Shown here: positions 18,663 to 29,200 of the stretch, piece after piece
Layout of the letters: every line of letters starts with the position of its first letter
Position numbering within the stretch: the stretch's first letter is position 1
DNA from: Deltaproteobacteria bacterium
GTDB taxonomy: Bacteria > Myxococcota_A > Polyangia > HGW-17
Assembly (NCBI GenBank): GCA_016937155.1
Contig: JAFGWM010000005.1
Span: 37,718-101,717 of the forward strand
Direction: 5' to 3'
DNA length: 64,000 nt
The notes under the pieces: generated by a model
What the model saw: only the letters and a program-made list of their open reading frames with translations
Told to the model about the DNA's origin: nothing
The model's database searches: none
Translations under genes and position numbers: made by a program

Positions 18663-20064
18663 GAAAATACGTGATGAATTGTCAGGCATGCTTGGATCCC
18701 TTCTGGGTGATTCTTCATTTCTTGAAGTGGACAGACGGCTCAAGTCTCCGAATATTTTTTCAATTCTCAGAATGCAGTATAGAAAAAGTATTTATAATTC
18801 TTTACTGGCCTACATTCTAAATCCTCATGAAAATCATGGGCTTGAGGATAATTTTCTGAGGCTGTTTATTTCCAAGGCGCTTCAAAGTTCCCCCCTGAAA
18901 AAAGAAGTTGATATGCAGTTGAGTCCAATTCCTTACGAAAAAGTAAGTGAAAGTATTCTTGACTGGGATAAACTTGATATTCTGAGTGCCGACTTACGTG
19001 AAACCATGGTTGTCACCGACTATCCTCTGGGTGATGAGGGCCGGACTGTTGATCTGTGCATCTGGAATGAACCATATAGCTTTGCAATCTATGTGGAGAA
19101 TATGGTCAGTGCAAGGGACAGTTGGAAGAAATATCATGGCAGTGGTGAGAAATATGCCAAATCTCTTGCCAATGAGTACCTGCTGGATCTGTATAAAAGG
19201 TGGGGAGATGAATCAGGTGATATGCAGTATAAAATCCTCCCTGTTTTCCTTACAAACTCAGGAGAAAAGCCGGGGGAGGTGCATCTCACAAGAGTTCTGG
19301 ATTATTCCTGGATGATTGATGAACTGGAGCCTTTTCTGCTTTTCCCGACTATTTCATCACATGCTAAAATGCTCCTTTCTGATTTTGTCGAGCATCTTAA
19401 ACGTGAGCAGGCTGAAAAACTTGATCCTGAATTTTATTCAAAACTTAATTATCTTACTGATATATATGGGGTGGTTATAAGCAGGATGCATGATCACATC
19501 ATGGAATGCAATGGTTGTGACACTGAAGAGGACCTGATAATTGCCTATCATGATATTTATCGCAGACACAGTGATACAATTGATACCCTATGGCTTTACA
19601 GTGATTCAAAAACATTTCCGGTGGTGAAACAGATCCGAGATGAAATAGATTCTCTCAAGCATGATGAACAGATGTCTGTATTTCAAACTCCCAGCACAAT
19701 AAGTGCATCACACCAGAGCTGGATTACACTTGAAGGGACAGATACTCATGGAAAAAAGGTTTCCAGTGAAAGCTTTTTAGCTGAAGTTTACTTCAGTGCA
19801 TCAATCGGAAGTTGTGGAATTTTTGTGTATCAGGAGCCTACAAGGGGTATGATAGACAGAATCTGGATGAAAGCTCAGGAAATATCAGAGGAAATGGATA
19901 TCGAACTTTATCCAAGAAAGGTTCTCAGTCGAAATTTTCATCTGGTGAAGAAAACCTACGATACTTTTAATTCACTGGATATTGCAAGGGATTTTATAAG
20001 GTTCTACAGGATGCTTGAAGAAGTGTTTTCAGAAGTACTGCCGGGAAAGTCTAAAACTCTTTAA
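18652..20064 (+). CDS. PD-(D/E)XK-like (PF14281-type) protein with altered ExK
   Basis: 470 residues. The N-terminal segment [24 protein letters not shown] is typical of the PDDEXK_4 nuclease-like family, and RTVDLCIW supplies the PD-type aspartate. The next strand should end in ENK; here it reads [13 protein letters not shown], with Met at the catalytic lysine position. The family is predicted to cut DNA and often sits in defence or accessory loci. With the substitution, catalytic activity is uncertain unless a nearby lysine takes over. It overlaps the DUF4388-like gene by 11 nt and, at the other end, the convergent chemoreceptor gene by 14 nt. A second ATG 3 nt later is equally possible as start. 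Confidence 0.65.
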   Translation: MMAEKIRDELSGMLGSLLGDSSFLEVDRRLKSPNIFSILRMQYRKSIYNSLLAYILNPHENHGLEDNFLRLFISKALQSSPLKKEVDMQLSPIPYEKVSESILDWDKLDILSADLRETMVVTDYPLGDEGRTVDLCIWNEPYSFAIYVENMVSARDSWKKYHGSGEKYAKSLANEYLLDLYKRWGDESGDMQYKILPVFLTNSGEKPGEVHLTRVLDYSWMIDELEPFLLFPTISSHAKMLLSDFVEHLKREQAEKLDPEFYSKLNYLTDIYGVVISRMHDHIMECNGCDTEEDLIIAYHDIYRRHSDTIDTLWLYSDSKTFPVVKQIRDEIDSLKHDEQMSVFQTPSTISASHQSWITLEGTDTHGKKVSSESFLAEVYFSASIGSCGIFVYQEPTRGMIDRIWMKAQEISEEMDIELYPRKVLSRNFHLVKKTYDTFNSLDIARDFIRFYRMLEEVFSEVLPGKSKTL

Positions 20065-22624
20065 AGTCCATATCATCATCATCATCAAAGGGGATTACAT
20101 CTTCAGGTTTTTTTGAAGGTGCTTTCAGGGCTGGAGCTCTTTTGCCTGCCGATGGCTTTTTCGTTCCGGATCCCAGTGATTTCACCGGATTCCTCATCCG
20201 TGATCCCATTGAAGAGTTAAGGATGAATTTTTCCACAAGGGATGCAAGTTCAAGTGCCTGAGCTGAAAGTTCCTCACTTGCGCTGGAACTTTCTTCAGCA
20301 TTTGCAGCATTCAACTGTGTCACTTCATTCATCTGAGCCACTGCACTGTTCACCTGATCAATGCCACGAGCCTGTTCCTGACTTGCCACAGCGATTTCTT
20401 TTATGATATTTTCAACCTTGGCAATTGCTTCAAGCATATCATCAAGCTGGGTTTTAACTCCGTTTGACATCTGAGCGCCTTCTTCACTTACATCAACACT
20501 TTCCTTTATAAGGTCTTCTGTTTTCTTTGCAGCATCTTTTGAACGGAGTGCAAGATTTCTGACTTCCTCAGCTACCACAGCGAAACCTCTACCGGCTTCT
20601 CCTGCTCTGGCCGCTTCAACAGCTGCATTGAGTGCAAGAAGATTTGTTTGGAATGCAATTTCATTAATGTCCTGAATGATTGCACTGGTGCCAACTGCAC
20701 TGGCTTTGATTCTGGTCATTGCATCAATCAGTTTATCCATATTGGCACTTCCGGAATCAGCTGCTTTTTTAGCACTCTGAGCCAGATTATTAGCCTGCTG
20801 AGAATTGTCTGCATTCTGTCTGGTCATTCCAGCCATTTCTTCCAGAGATGAGGAAGTTTCTTCAAGACTGGAAGCCTGCTCGCTGGCACCTTCTGCAACC
20901 TGCTGAGAGCTTGATGAAATCTGTCCAACAGCTTCCTTCACCTGGAATACACTTTCGTTCACCTGAGACAGAGCATCATGCAATGCATTGGCCATCAGAT
21001 TGATATTATTTTTGATTCTGGCATGATCACCTCTGTATTCTCCAACAACTCTTGAAGTAAGGTCATAATTTGCAAGTTTTTCAAGAACTCCATCAGCCTC
21101 ATTGATTGGTTCCATTATGGAATCAATCATTCCGTTGATTCCCGAAATCAGTTCACCCCATCCACCATCAAATCTTGATGCATCTGCTCTTGTTTTCAGA
21201 TTACCGTTCTGAGCGGCACTGGCAAGGTTGTTTGTTGTTTTCAGAAGATCATTCATAACATTCACTGTCTGATTGATGTTGTTCTTTATTGAGTTAAATT
21301 CTCCATGATAGGTGTCAGTGATCTGCTTTGGTATGATACCGGATGAAATGTCTGCCAGATAGCTCGAAGTTACCTCAATAGGTTTCTTGTATGATTCAGA
21401 TAGTCTGTTTACACCGTCCAGCATTGATGCCCAGTCGCCCTGGAATGAACCGGAGTCTGCTCTTACTTGAAGATTTCCATCATCAGTAGCCTTGACCAGT
21501 TTATTTGTTTCACTACTGAATCCTTCAAGAATCCCCTGCATCTTTTTAAAGATATCTGCCAGTTTTCCAATTTCATCTTTTTGATTGATGTCGATAGTTC
21601 TCTTGAGATCCCCACTTGCGAACCCCTCGGCAACTTCACTTATTTTGTTGACTGGGGTGGTAATCGCTTTGGTTATGAACAGTGCAAATACTACCGCAAG
21701 GAGAAGACCAATTCCTGCAAATATTAGACTGAGTCTGACTGCATCAGTATTTTCTTTTTTCACTCTCGGTCCGATTTCATCCTGTTCCGATTTCATCATT
21801 AGTTTCAGATCTTCAATTTCCTTGGCGATTTTGGGACCAGCTACATTAAAAATATTTTTCTGAACATCAGCCATATCTGTAACAGTCTTAGCGGCTGACT
21901 TGAAAAAAACACCATACTGCTGTATCATCCCTTTTATTTTTTCGGCGTCAGATATCTGTGAAGGATCCTTTGAAACCACGTTAAATCCCTCCATTTTAGT
22001 GGAGGCAAGAGCCAGTTTTGAACTTGCCAGCTCGGAAAACTGTGAACGGGAAGTATAGACAAATTTTGTTACCGCAAGACGTGCATTAAGTATTGCGGTG
22101 ATACTATCCTCTGCTCTTACAACCACTTCGGGTTCGGCATTTTTCTGGGCCTTTTTTGACATTGCAGTGAGACTTTTGAGGATTTTCTCTTCCATAGTCT
22201 GCATATCGGTATAGACCAGTTTTTCCCTTTCAAGATAACTTTTATGCATGAGGTTGAATCCCTCAACATATTTTTCAATCCCAGCCTTAATGTCAGTTAT
22301 TACTTTCTTCTTTTTGGGATTGTTTATCTTCGAATCAGTCTCAGATATAAGATCATATGTCTGCTTGGTTCTCTGGCGAAATCTGTTAAAAATATCCTTG
22401 GTATGTGATGCCTGATATTTTTCATTATTCACGCGCATGGACAGAAAGTTGGCCTGAATTCTACCCACATTCACATTGTCGATTGCAATTTTGCGGTAGC
22501 TGCTGAACCCTATATCACCATTGTTAAGTCCGTTGTATCCTATGTAGGCTACAAGAGCCAGTAGAATTGTGGCTACACCAAACCCAATAGCAAGTTTTAA
22601 ACCGATTGATAGATTCTTGAACAT
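20051..22624 (-). CDS. Methyl-accepting chemotaxis protein with poly-HAMP linker
   Basis: Chemoreceptor of 857 residues: membrane helix 1 (about 10-32), a helical periplasmic sensor (about 35-300), membrane helix 2 (about 305-328), a HAMP domain, then two or more further HAMP-like units (repeated [12 protein letters not shown] / [12 protein letters not shown] segments). The long coiled-coil signalling domain has the hairpin tip [20 protein letters not shown] and a conserved [15 protein letters not shown]. It should signal to CheA through CheW; neither is in the window. The C-terminus is acidic (DDDDDMDF). The ribosome-binding site is AAGGAGT. A sigma-28 promoter lies about 45-70 nt upstream, matching control by the fliA product encoded at 54577. 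Confidence 0.92.
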   Translation of the reverse strand: MFKNLSIGLKLAIGFGVATILLALVAYIGYNGLNNGDIGFSSYRKIAIDNVNVGRIQANFLSMRVNNEKYQASHTKDIFNRFRQRTKQTYDLISETDSKINNPKKKKVITDIKAGIEKYVEGFNLMHKSYLEREKLVYTDMQTMEEKILKSLTAMSKKAQKNAEPEVVVRAEDSITAILNARLAVTKFVYTSRSQFSELASSKLALASTKMEGFNVVSKDPSQISDAEKIKGMIQQYGVFFKSAAKTVTDMADVQKNIFNVAGPKIAKEIEDLKLMMKSEQDEIGPRVKKENTDAVRLSLIFAGIGLLLAVVFALFITKAITTPVNKISEVAEGFASGDLKRTIDINQKDEIGKLADIFKKMQGILEGFSSETNKLVKATDDGNLQVRADSGSFQGDWASMLDGVNRLSESYKKPIEVTSSYLADISSGIIPKQITDTYHGEFNSIKNNINQTVNVMNDLLKTTNNLASAAQNGNLKTRADASRFDGGWGELISGINGMIDSIMEPINEADGVLEKLANYDLTSRVVGEYRGDHARIKNNINLMANALHDALSQVNESVFQVKEAVGQISSSSQQVAEGASEQASSLEETSSSLEEMAGMTRQNADNSQQANNLAQSAKKAADSGSANMDKLIDAMTRIKASAVGTSAIIQDINEIAFQTNLLALNAAVEAARAGEAGRGFAVVAEEVRNLALRSKDAAKKTEDLIKESVDVSEEGAQMSNGVKTQLDDMLEAIAKVENIIKEIAVASQEQARGIDQVNSAVAQMNEVTQLNAANAEESSSASEELSAQALELASLVEKFILNSSMGSRMRNPVKSLGSGTKKPSAGKRAPALKAPSKKPEDVIPFDDDDDMDFKEF

Positions 22625-22665
22625 ATCGACTCCTTTTCATGTGGATTATCATTCTCAATGCGGAT

Positions 22666-22692
22666 CAATCGGACTTACCTGAAGGAAGTTTA
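22666..22692 (-). promoter_or_regulatory. Sigma-28 (FliA) promoter of the chemoreceptor gene
   Basis: Minus strand: TAAA, a spacer of exactly 15 nt, then TCCGATTG, compared with the flagellar consensus TAAA-N15-GCCGATAA; the CCGAT core is complete. It lies 42 nt upstream of the chemoreceptor start. Confidence 0.65.
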
Positions 22693-22881
22693 GAAAAATA
22701 ATTAATTTTTAATTTTTACAAGTAGTAATACAAGCAAAAGCTCTGAATTCAAGTGCAGGGTGGTAAACGTATGTTTGGCATAAACATCAAAAATCATACA
22801 ATATAAATATCCAGAATGGTTTACAGTGAATGCTTTCAGGGCAAGTAATATTCAACTGATATATCTTTATGTATGGTGATT

Positions 22882-23412
22882 TTAGCAGCGATTCACACAA
22901 GTCAATGAAGTTATCTGAGTTTCTCGGTGATACTGTGAAAAATTACATGATTGATAAAATCCAACAGCACCAGGATCATCAAGATCACAAGTGTGAAGCC
23001 ATATGGTTTCACATCCGAAATCATATGCCATGGATTTTGCCTTGGCCATTATTTTCTTACCATGGCCCTGATGAGTGAATTCTGGAAACAGCCCAAAATA
23101 CACTATTTCGGCTCGGGGAAAAACCAGATTAAGCTCAAAAAATCCTATTGGTGAGTTTTGAAACATTGCTGCAAAAATTCTTACATTTTTCTGGTTTAAT
23201 CTTGTATTCCAGTTTTCGACACTCCAAGAATTACGTTCATACCAGTTCCAGGGTTCACCACAGCTCATGTAGAGAAATGATGCAAATCTTCCGCCTTTGT
23301 TTCCCAGTTGAAGAAAGGATAATTCATTATAACCGAGATTTTCACCGGCCCTGTCAATTGAAGTAAGGGGACACTCCATGTAAGTTACCTCAGTTTTAAT
23401 AAAATCGCCCAT
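22882..23412 (-). CDS. GNAT-family N-acetyltransferase
   Basis: 176 residues. The acetyl-CoA pyrophosphate loop is recognisable as LFPEFTHQGHGKKIM (the Q-x-x-G-x-G/A type), followed by a helix and by DDPGAVGFYQSCNF, the usual motif B. The upstream strands IGFFELNLVF and AEIVYFGLF match the central sheet of GNAT enzymes. The substrate cannot be told. It starts 2 nt after the stop of the lipoprotein gene, so the two form an operon read on the minus strand. Confidence 0.75.
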   Translation of the reverse strand: MGDFIKTEVTYMECPLTSIDRAGENLGYNELSFLQLGNKGGRFASFLYMSCGEPWNWYERNSWSVENWNTRLNQKNVRIFAAMFQNSPIGFFELNLVFPRAEIVYFGLFPEFTHQGHGKKIMAKAKSMAYDFGCETIWLHTCDLDDPGAVGFYQSCNFSQYHRETQITSLTCVNRC

Positions 23413-23414
23413 AT

Positions 23415-23924
23415 TTACTTCCTGTTTGCTGATTGTTTCAGTACCAAATACGAATCAGACAGTTTTCTGTAATTTTTTCTCAGTTTTACAAAATTATTCA
23501 GTCTGGTTTTATCCGGTGCCCATTCTCTGTTTTGCCCAAACTCCCTTAAGAGTTCAGTCTGATCATATAAATTAGTGGCAAGTCTGGAAAGTAAATCAGT
23601 ATCGGAATTTTTAACATTTTTTACGGTCACTTTATTTAGCTTTTTTTTTAAGTTATCTGCTTTTTGCATTACAAGGGCACATCTTCGTGTGAAGGACGCA
23701 AGGCCTGAATCGCTTACCTTATGAATTACCGAAGAAAGACTTTCAAGTTCATTTATGCACAAGTCCAGATCAGGAGAAAACTCAGCTATAAGTGCGGATC
23801 TGGATTGAAAATTTTTAGATTTTACTTCAACTGTTCCTGCATCATTTTCTACTGATTTTTTTTTTGAACTGCACGCTGTAACGATCAGGACAAAAAAGAT
23901 GATAGACCATTTGAATTTCATCAT
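23415..23924 (-). CDS. Small predicted lipoprotein, unknown function
   Basis: 169 residues. The N-terminus is a lipoprotein signal (MKFKWSIIFFVLIVTAC) with lipobox IVTAC. The mature part is Ser/Lys-rich at first, then mostly helical with heptad-like Leu spacing (ELESLSSVIHKVSDSG; KADNLKKKLNKVTV), suggesting a coiled-coil or helical bundle in the periplasm. No family recognised. It precedes the GNAT gene by 2 nt and is divergent from the Cys-rich lipoprotein gene. Confidence 0.6.
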   Translation of the reverse strand: MMKFKWSIIFFVLIVTACSSKKKSVENDAGTVEVKSKNFQSRSALIAEFSPDLDLCINELESLSSVIHKVSDSGLASFTRRCALVMQKADNLKKKLNKVTVKNVKNSDTDLLSRLATNLYDQTELLREFGQNREWAPDKTRLNNFVKLRKNYRKLSDSYLVLKQSANRK

Positions 23925-23978
23925 TGAAAACAGCTCTCCAAGATTGGCAGTATCAACTGAAAAAAATTAAATATCAAC

Positions 23979-24006
23979 TTGCTTTTTGGATATCTGCCAG
24001 TATACT
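23979..24006 (+). promoter_or_regulatory. Candidate promoter of the Cys-rich lipoprotein gene
   Basis: TTGCTT, 16 nt spacer, TATACT (5 of 6 to the -10 consensus), followed 18 nt later by a perfect AAGGAGG. The track's upstream start at 23979 lies inside this promoter, which supports the later start. Confidence 0.45.
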
Positions 24007-24035
24007 ACGCTTTACTTCAAAAGGAGGATCTTATT

Positions 24036-25970
24036 ATGAAGAAGTTACTTAGTACATTAGCATTGGTTGGTGTTGTTGCTTTTGCAGCGTGTGATGATGA
24101 CTCATCAAATAACACCACAAACAACAATCAGAATTGTGGAAACGGTATAGTTGATGATGGCGAAGACTGTGACGGATCAGTGGACATCGTTTGTACAGAC
24201 CTTGACGGCTGGGGATTCGACGGTGGAACACTTACCTGTAACAGCGACTGTACCTTCAATATGACAGAGTGCACTGGCGGTCCCGAATGTGGTGACGGCG
24301 TTGCAGAAGGTGATGAAGAATGTGACGAAACTGATCTTCGTGACATGGACTGTACTGACGAGGGATTCACCAGTGGAACACTTTCCTGTAACACTGATTG
24401 TACACTGAATGTTGAATCATGTTCCGATGAAGAAGATCTTTGCGGAAATGGTGTTATTGACGGCGACGAAGTATGTGACGGCGCTGCACACGGCACTGCC
24501 ACCTGTGAAGATTATGGTTATTCCAATGGTTATCTTGTATGTAATACCGATTGCACAGGATTCAATCTCGGTAGTTGTGCCAATGTTCCTGGTGAGTGTG
24601 GTAATGGCGTTGTAGAGTGGGCTGAAGCATGTGACGGTGAGATTTCTGATACATGTGAAGATTATGGTTTTGATGGTGGAACACTTTCCTGTAATGATGA
24701 CTGTTCAGTAGATTTCAGCGCATGTATCGGTGATTACTGCGAACTTAATGACTGGTATGGCGATGAATACTGTGATGCATGCGAGCTCATGGGTGGTGTT
24801 CACGATCCAGATTGTGACTCAGTCTGTTCAGAGAGTGATGGTACATGTGGAAGTTATCAGGATCAGCTCGTTGGTTCTACAACATGTCTCGGCCTTGTAG
24901 GTACAGAGGACCCCGATTGTGGCGAATGTGGCAATGGTACATGGGATCAGTTCGGTACATACGGAAATCAGGTTGAAGACTGTGACGGCACCGATGTTGG
25001 CGGATATTCCTGTACAGATTTCGGTGATTCCTTTGCTGGTGGTACACTGGCATGCAGTGACAACTGTAAATATGATTTAAGCGGATGTATTCCTCCCGTA
25101 TGTGGAAATGGTATACTTGAAGCTGGTGAAACATGTGACGGTACTGACTTTGGTGGCGCAACATGTTCAACTTCCGGTGAATTTGATGATGGTGATCTTT
25201 CATGCAGTAATGACTGTACTGAAATAGTTACCACAGCATGTGTTGCTGCAACATGTGGTAATGACCTTGTTGGTGGCAGTGAAGATTGTGACAATGACAA
25301 CCTCAATGGTTCCACATGTTCCGACGTTGGTAATTATGATAGTGGTACACTTGCATGTGATGCCTGTTCATTTGATGACTCAGGCTGTGTTGAAGCAGTT
25401 TGTGGTAATGGACTCCTTGGTGGTGATGAAGTATGTGACGGTTCCGAACTCGGGGAACCCGGATTTGCTTGTACTGACCTCGGATACACCGGTGGTGATC
25501 TTTCCTGTCTTGATTGTTCAGGATGGTCTGCAAGTGAGTGCACAGGCTTTGAATGTAATGTAGCTGCTGACCTCGGTACTTTCAGCGGTACTGAAATTGT
25601 GGAAACCGGAGATATCTGTGACGGTGACGGCACAATGGTATTCAATGGCTATGTTGGAACTGATTACGGCGCAGACGGCACTGAAAAAGTTTTCACACTT
25701 ACTCTTGAAGCAGGTGCAAGTGTTAATATCGAATATGCTGGTGCTGATGATAACGTTATTATGGTTGTTACAGATTGTGGCGATCTTATGGGTTATGGCG
25801 CTGTTTCCGTTGATGCAGATTATGAGACTTTTGTTGAGACTCTTACTCTCACAAATGAAACAGAGGCATCAGTTACTTATTATGTAGTTGCAGATTTCTA
25901 CGAGTATGACTGTGCTGATGGCGCAGGAAGTGGTGAATTCACACTCACAGTTAGTGCACCTTCTAAATAA
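24036..25970 (+). CDS. Cys-rich DUF4215-like repeat lipoprotein
   Basis: Secreted protein of 644 residues from ATG 24036, which follows AAGGAGG; the track start 23979 is too early. The signal ends in the lipobox AFAAC. Eight clear repeats and one degenerate one follow, each starting CGNG(I/V)...GE.CDG and ending in a C...DC...C segment. The pattern resembles the DUF4215-type, disulfide-stabilised repeats that are abundant in surface proteins of delta-lineage bacteria. The last 130 residues form a Cys-poor, beta-rich PPC-like domain. The mature protein is very acidic and Thr/Gly-rich. The strong promoter and ribosome-binding site suggest abundant expression; an envelope or adhesion role is likely but unproven. 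Confidence 0.8.
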   Translation: MKKLLSTLALVGVVAFAACDDDSSNNTTNNNQNCGNGIVDDGEDCDGSVDIVCTDLDGWGFDGGTLTCNSDCTFNMTECTGGPECGDGVAEGDEECDETDLRDMDCTDEGFTSGTLSCNTDCTLNVESCSDEEDLCGNGVIDGDEVCDGAAHGTATCEDYGYSNGYLVCNTDCTGFNLGSCANVPGECGNGVVEWAEACDGEISDTCEDYGFDGGTLSCNDDCSVDFSACIGDYCELNDWYGDEYCDACELMGGVHDPDCDSVCSESDGTCGSYQDQLVGSTTCLGLVGTEDPDCGECGNGTWDQFGTYGNQVEDCDGTDVGGYSCTDFGDSFAGGTLACSDNCKYDLSGCIPPVCGNGILEAGETCDGTDFGGATCSTSGEFDDGDLSCSNDCTEIVTTACVAATCGNDLVGGSEDCDNDNLNGSTCSDVGNYDSGTLACDACSFDDSGCVEAVCGNGLLGGDEVCDGSELGEPGFACTDLGYTGGDLSCLDCSGWSASECTGFECNVAADLGTFSGTEIVETGDICDGDGTMVFNGYVGTDYGADGTEKVFTLTLEAGASVNIEYAGADDNVIMVVTDCGDLMGYGAVSVDADYETFVETLTLTNETEASVTYYVVADFYEYDCADGAGSGEFTLTVSAPSK

Positions 25971-26004
25971 TTTCCTCCCGGTAATTATTTCCAGTAATAG
26001 TTCT

Positions 26005-26190
26005 AAATAAAAATCAAAAATCCCGCGTAATTCCATTACAGATTCCATTTCTGAAAGAGCGTGGAAGTCAGTCTCCAAAGTTCTGACCGGACAAGTATTT
26101 CCACCTGACCAGGCTCCAACTGAAAATCTTGGAAGACTATCTCAAAAGTCCGGTGAGGCTGGTATTCATGTGGTTATAAATTCAAAGTGA
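26005..26190 (+). other. Start-less open frame in the intergenic region
   Basis: Between the Cys-rich lipoprotein and the convergent giant gene, one plus-strand frame stays open for about 60 codons to TGA 26188-26190, without any ATG, GTG or TTG in a good context. Its translation (SERAWKSVSKVLTGQVF, GRLSQKSGEAGIHVV) is not low-complexity and looks protein-like. It may be the remnant of a decayed gene, or chance. Apart from this the region holds nothing I can identify. Confidence 0.25.
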
Positions 26191-26223
26191 GGGAAGGGGA
26201 GTCTTTAAACTGAATATGGTTTT

Positions 26224-29200
26224 TTAGGCTGTTTTGATTAAGCCGAATCGAATAAGATTATCAATCCATGGAAATACGTGTCTGTCCTTGGGCATATCAT
26301 AAATCATCCTTTTTTTATCCAGCTCGGTGGTTATAAACTCTGTTGCATATAGTAGGGGAGACCAGTGATGGCACCTTTGAATCATGGATGGAATGTACTC
26401 TGATTTAAGAATGTCATTTGCAGCACTATCAATATTGTTGAAAAATCCTATAGCATCAGATACTTCTACCTGAGTATCATGGGTCATACTTCCAAGCTGC
26501 TTAGTCAGAATGTTGGACAGGAAAAACAGTGCTTCTGGAACATAGTCTTCATCTACAACCCCTCTAATAGTGGATGTTGGGCAATTCATTTTAAACTGAC
26601 CTTCTCTTGCCAGTTCTACAACCCCTGACTGGCTCAGTGATTCAATTCCTCCCATTAAATGAATCAGCAAGCGGGAGTCTAAAAATGCACCAAGGTTATC
26701 CAGGAAAAATTCAACTGCTTTTCCTGAAAAAACGGCCTGATAGAATTTTAAAAACTTGTCTACTTCAGCCATGGCCTGCATGAACTTAATATTGCCACCG
26801 GTTCCATGGGCGCTTCCATTTATTGCGCTGAACAGCAGGTTTCGGGATACAAGGCCTGATGCAAGTTTTTGCATATGGGGTGTTCCACCGTTAAGAATGG
26901 ATTCAGCTTTAAGAGCGTTGGCACAGCCCTGTGAATATCCGATTATTCCATAGGGTTTGGTAACCTTTTTAATTTCATCAATTATTTTCCAGGCATTAAA
27001 ATTCAGGCTTCTTGCAGTTTGGGTATCAGCCCGAAGGACATCAATTCCTCTTCTTTTTTTAAGTCTGGCGTAGGCATCCTCCAGTTCTCTTCCCATTGAA
27101 CCTTCTGTTACAACTCCCATACAACTGATAATACTGAAATTGTAGTTATCATCCGGGATATCCATTTTCAATCTGATGAACTTATCAGAAGCCAGAAATT
27201 TTCTGTCATCTGTTGAATGATAAAGAGATTCTATAATCTGCTCATGAAGAGTTCCTGCACGGGATGATCTTTTTTTCACCCACTGTTCCACGTTATCATC
27301 TCCGGAAACAACATTGTGATGAATACTTTGAATCATGAGAGCTTCATGACTTCTTGAAAACAGCTTTTTAAACAATTCAGAATTCAGAAAGGCAGGATTT
27401 TTCTCTATGATTGAACCAACTGAAGTGAATACCTTATTCCATGATTTGACTGCATCTTGTTGTCTTTTTTTCTCCCTTGGGGAAAAAGTGCATTTTGATG
27501 TTAGTGATTCAGCAGATTCAATTAATTTGAGAAGACTGTTTTCATTGTCCCTGAAACTAATCAGTTTATCAGAGTCAGTGTCTGTTGATCGGACATTCAA
27601 ATGAGCTTTAATGGCTGTGTATGGCGCAAACTTTTCCATTACCAGTTCACTCACCTGAAAAAGTTTTTCAATATAGCTTTCTCCTGCAAATCTTCCTCCT
27701 GCCAGATAATCCTTCATTGATGGAATACTTATTTCAAGTCTTGAGGATAAAAAACTCACCATATCCACTGGTTCTCGAAGAAGGTTCTGATTGAAATTAC
27801 AAAGACCATATAAAACAAATGCAAGTACTCTCGGGGAACCTTCACTTAATTCATCCAGAGTCTGTGTTATAAGAAACGCCGGGCTTTCCTTAAGAACATT
27901 AATAATCTGTGCAAAATTAATCTGGATAATTCTTTGAGAGAGTGGGGAACTGAGAGTGGACCTGAGCAGTATGGCAATCTCTTTTGGCCCGGCTGTTGAA
28001 TTGGAAATCATGCTTCCCAGTTTTCCAGTGTACTTTGGGGGTAGTTTCGAACAGACTGCATCCAGGAAAAAACTGATACTGAATCCTTGCGGCAGGTAAG
28101 TAAATCCCCCAAAATTTTCACTTACTTTATAAATCCTGTTTTTCATATCCAGTAAATAGTGCATGTGAAGTAAGTCATCGGATTTAAAAAGGTTTCCGTG
28201 GTTTTCGAGAATATAGGTCAGGACATGTCTTTCAAGATAATGTGAAATGCCGGCAATTTCCTCGGAAATAAACTGGTCAAAATTATTATTTTCCAGATAA
28301 CTGTAAATGCTCTCTGCAGTTGGAATTCCTTTTAAAACCTCAGTATATTCTCCCTTCAACCTGAACGGCAGGCAACGTTTAATTGGTTCAGATGAGCCTT
28401 TTAGATCAACAGGAGAAAGGACCAGAGACAGCCATTTAAGAGCACGGTGCAGTTCAAACTCGTATTCATCAAGATCAAACTGATTTCTCAGAACTGATTT
28501 CATAGTTTTTATATTAAGCCCATTGCCTTTAATTATTCCCCAGACTACATTCAGAATTTCTTCCCTCCAGGGGGAATCTGGTTTTACACAGATAATTTCA
28601 CATAAAATATCACTCAGAACTTCAGCTGGGATTGCATCAGAAGGATTTTTAATATTTTTATGTTTCAGGATACTATTGACTCTGATTATAAAATCCTTAA
28701 ACTTTTCAAGTTTTTTTGACAGTTCTGAATTGAAAAAGGAAAGTGAACCGCTGATTTTTTCCCAGCTTTCTCCTGATTCAATTATGTTTATAAGTTTTTC
28801 AGGATGCTTACCCGGGTTGAAAATTGCATTGAAAAAAGCAGCATCATACAGTCCCTCATCATTGCCTGATACGGAAATTCCCCCGCTGGAATTTATATGA
28901 AATCTGAGATCCCCTGATAAAAGTTGAGACACGAAAATGTCGAGGCTGTTATCGTCTGAATAGAGGACTGGTGATTTATCAAGGTTCCATATTATGTTAA
29001 AAGTGCTGGAGCCCAGCCCGCTGGAATCAAGAAGTCCCTCAAGTATGTCAATTTCTATTTTTGAGGGGGATACAGAAAGTCGCCTGTTCTGAAGAGAAGT
29101 CTCTAAAAAATTTATTGAAAGAACTGCTTTTGATGAATACAAATCCAGCACTGTCATGTTTTCTTTCTGTTCAGATTTTAGCCTGAGGGCCAGATCAATA

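Noticed and set aside
24128-24502. Minus-strand ORFs over the Cys-rich gene (also 24968-25315 and 25334-25645)
   Set aside because: Shadows of the repeat codons; Ser/Pro-rich translation without start signals.
28523-28900. Plus-strand ORFs inside the giant gene (also 29504, 29888, 30329)
   Set aside because: Antisense of a continuous 1529-codon frame.
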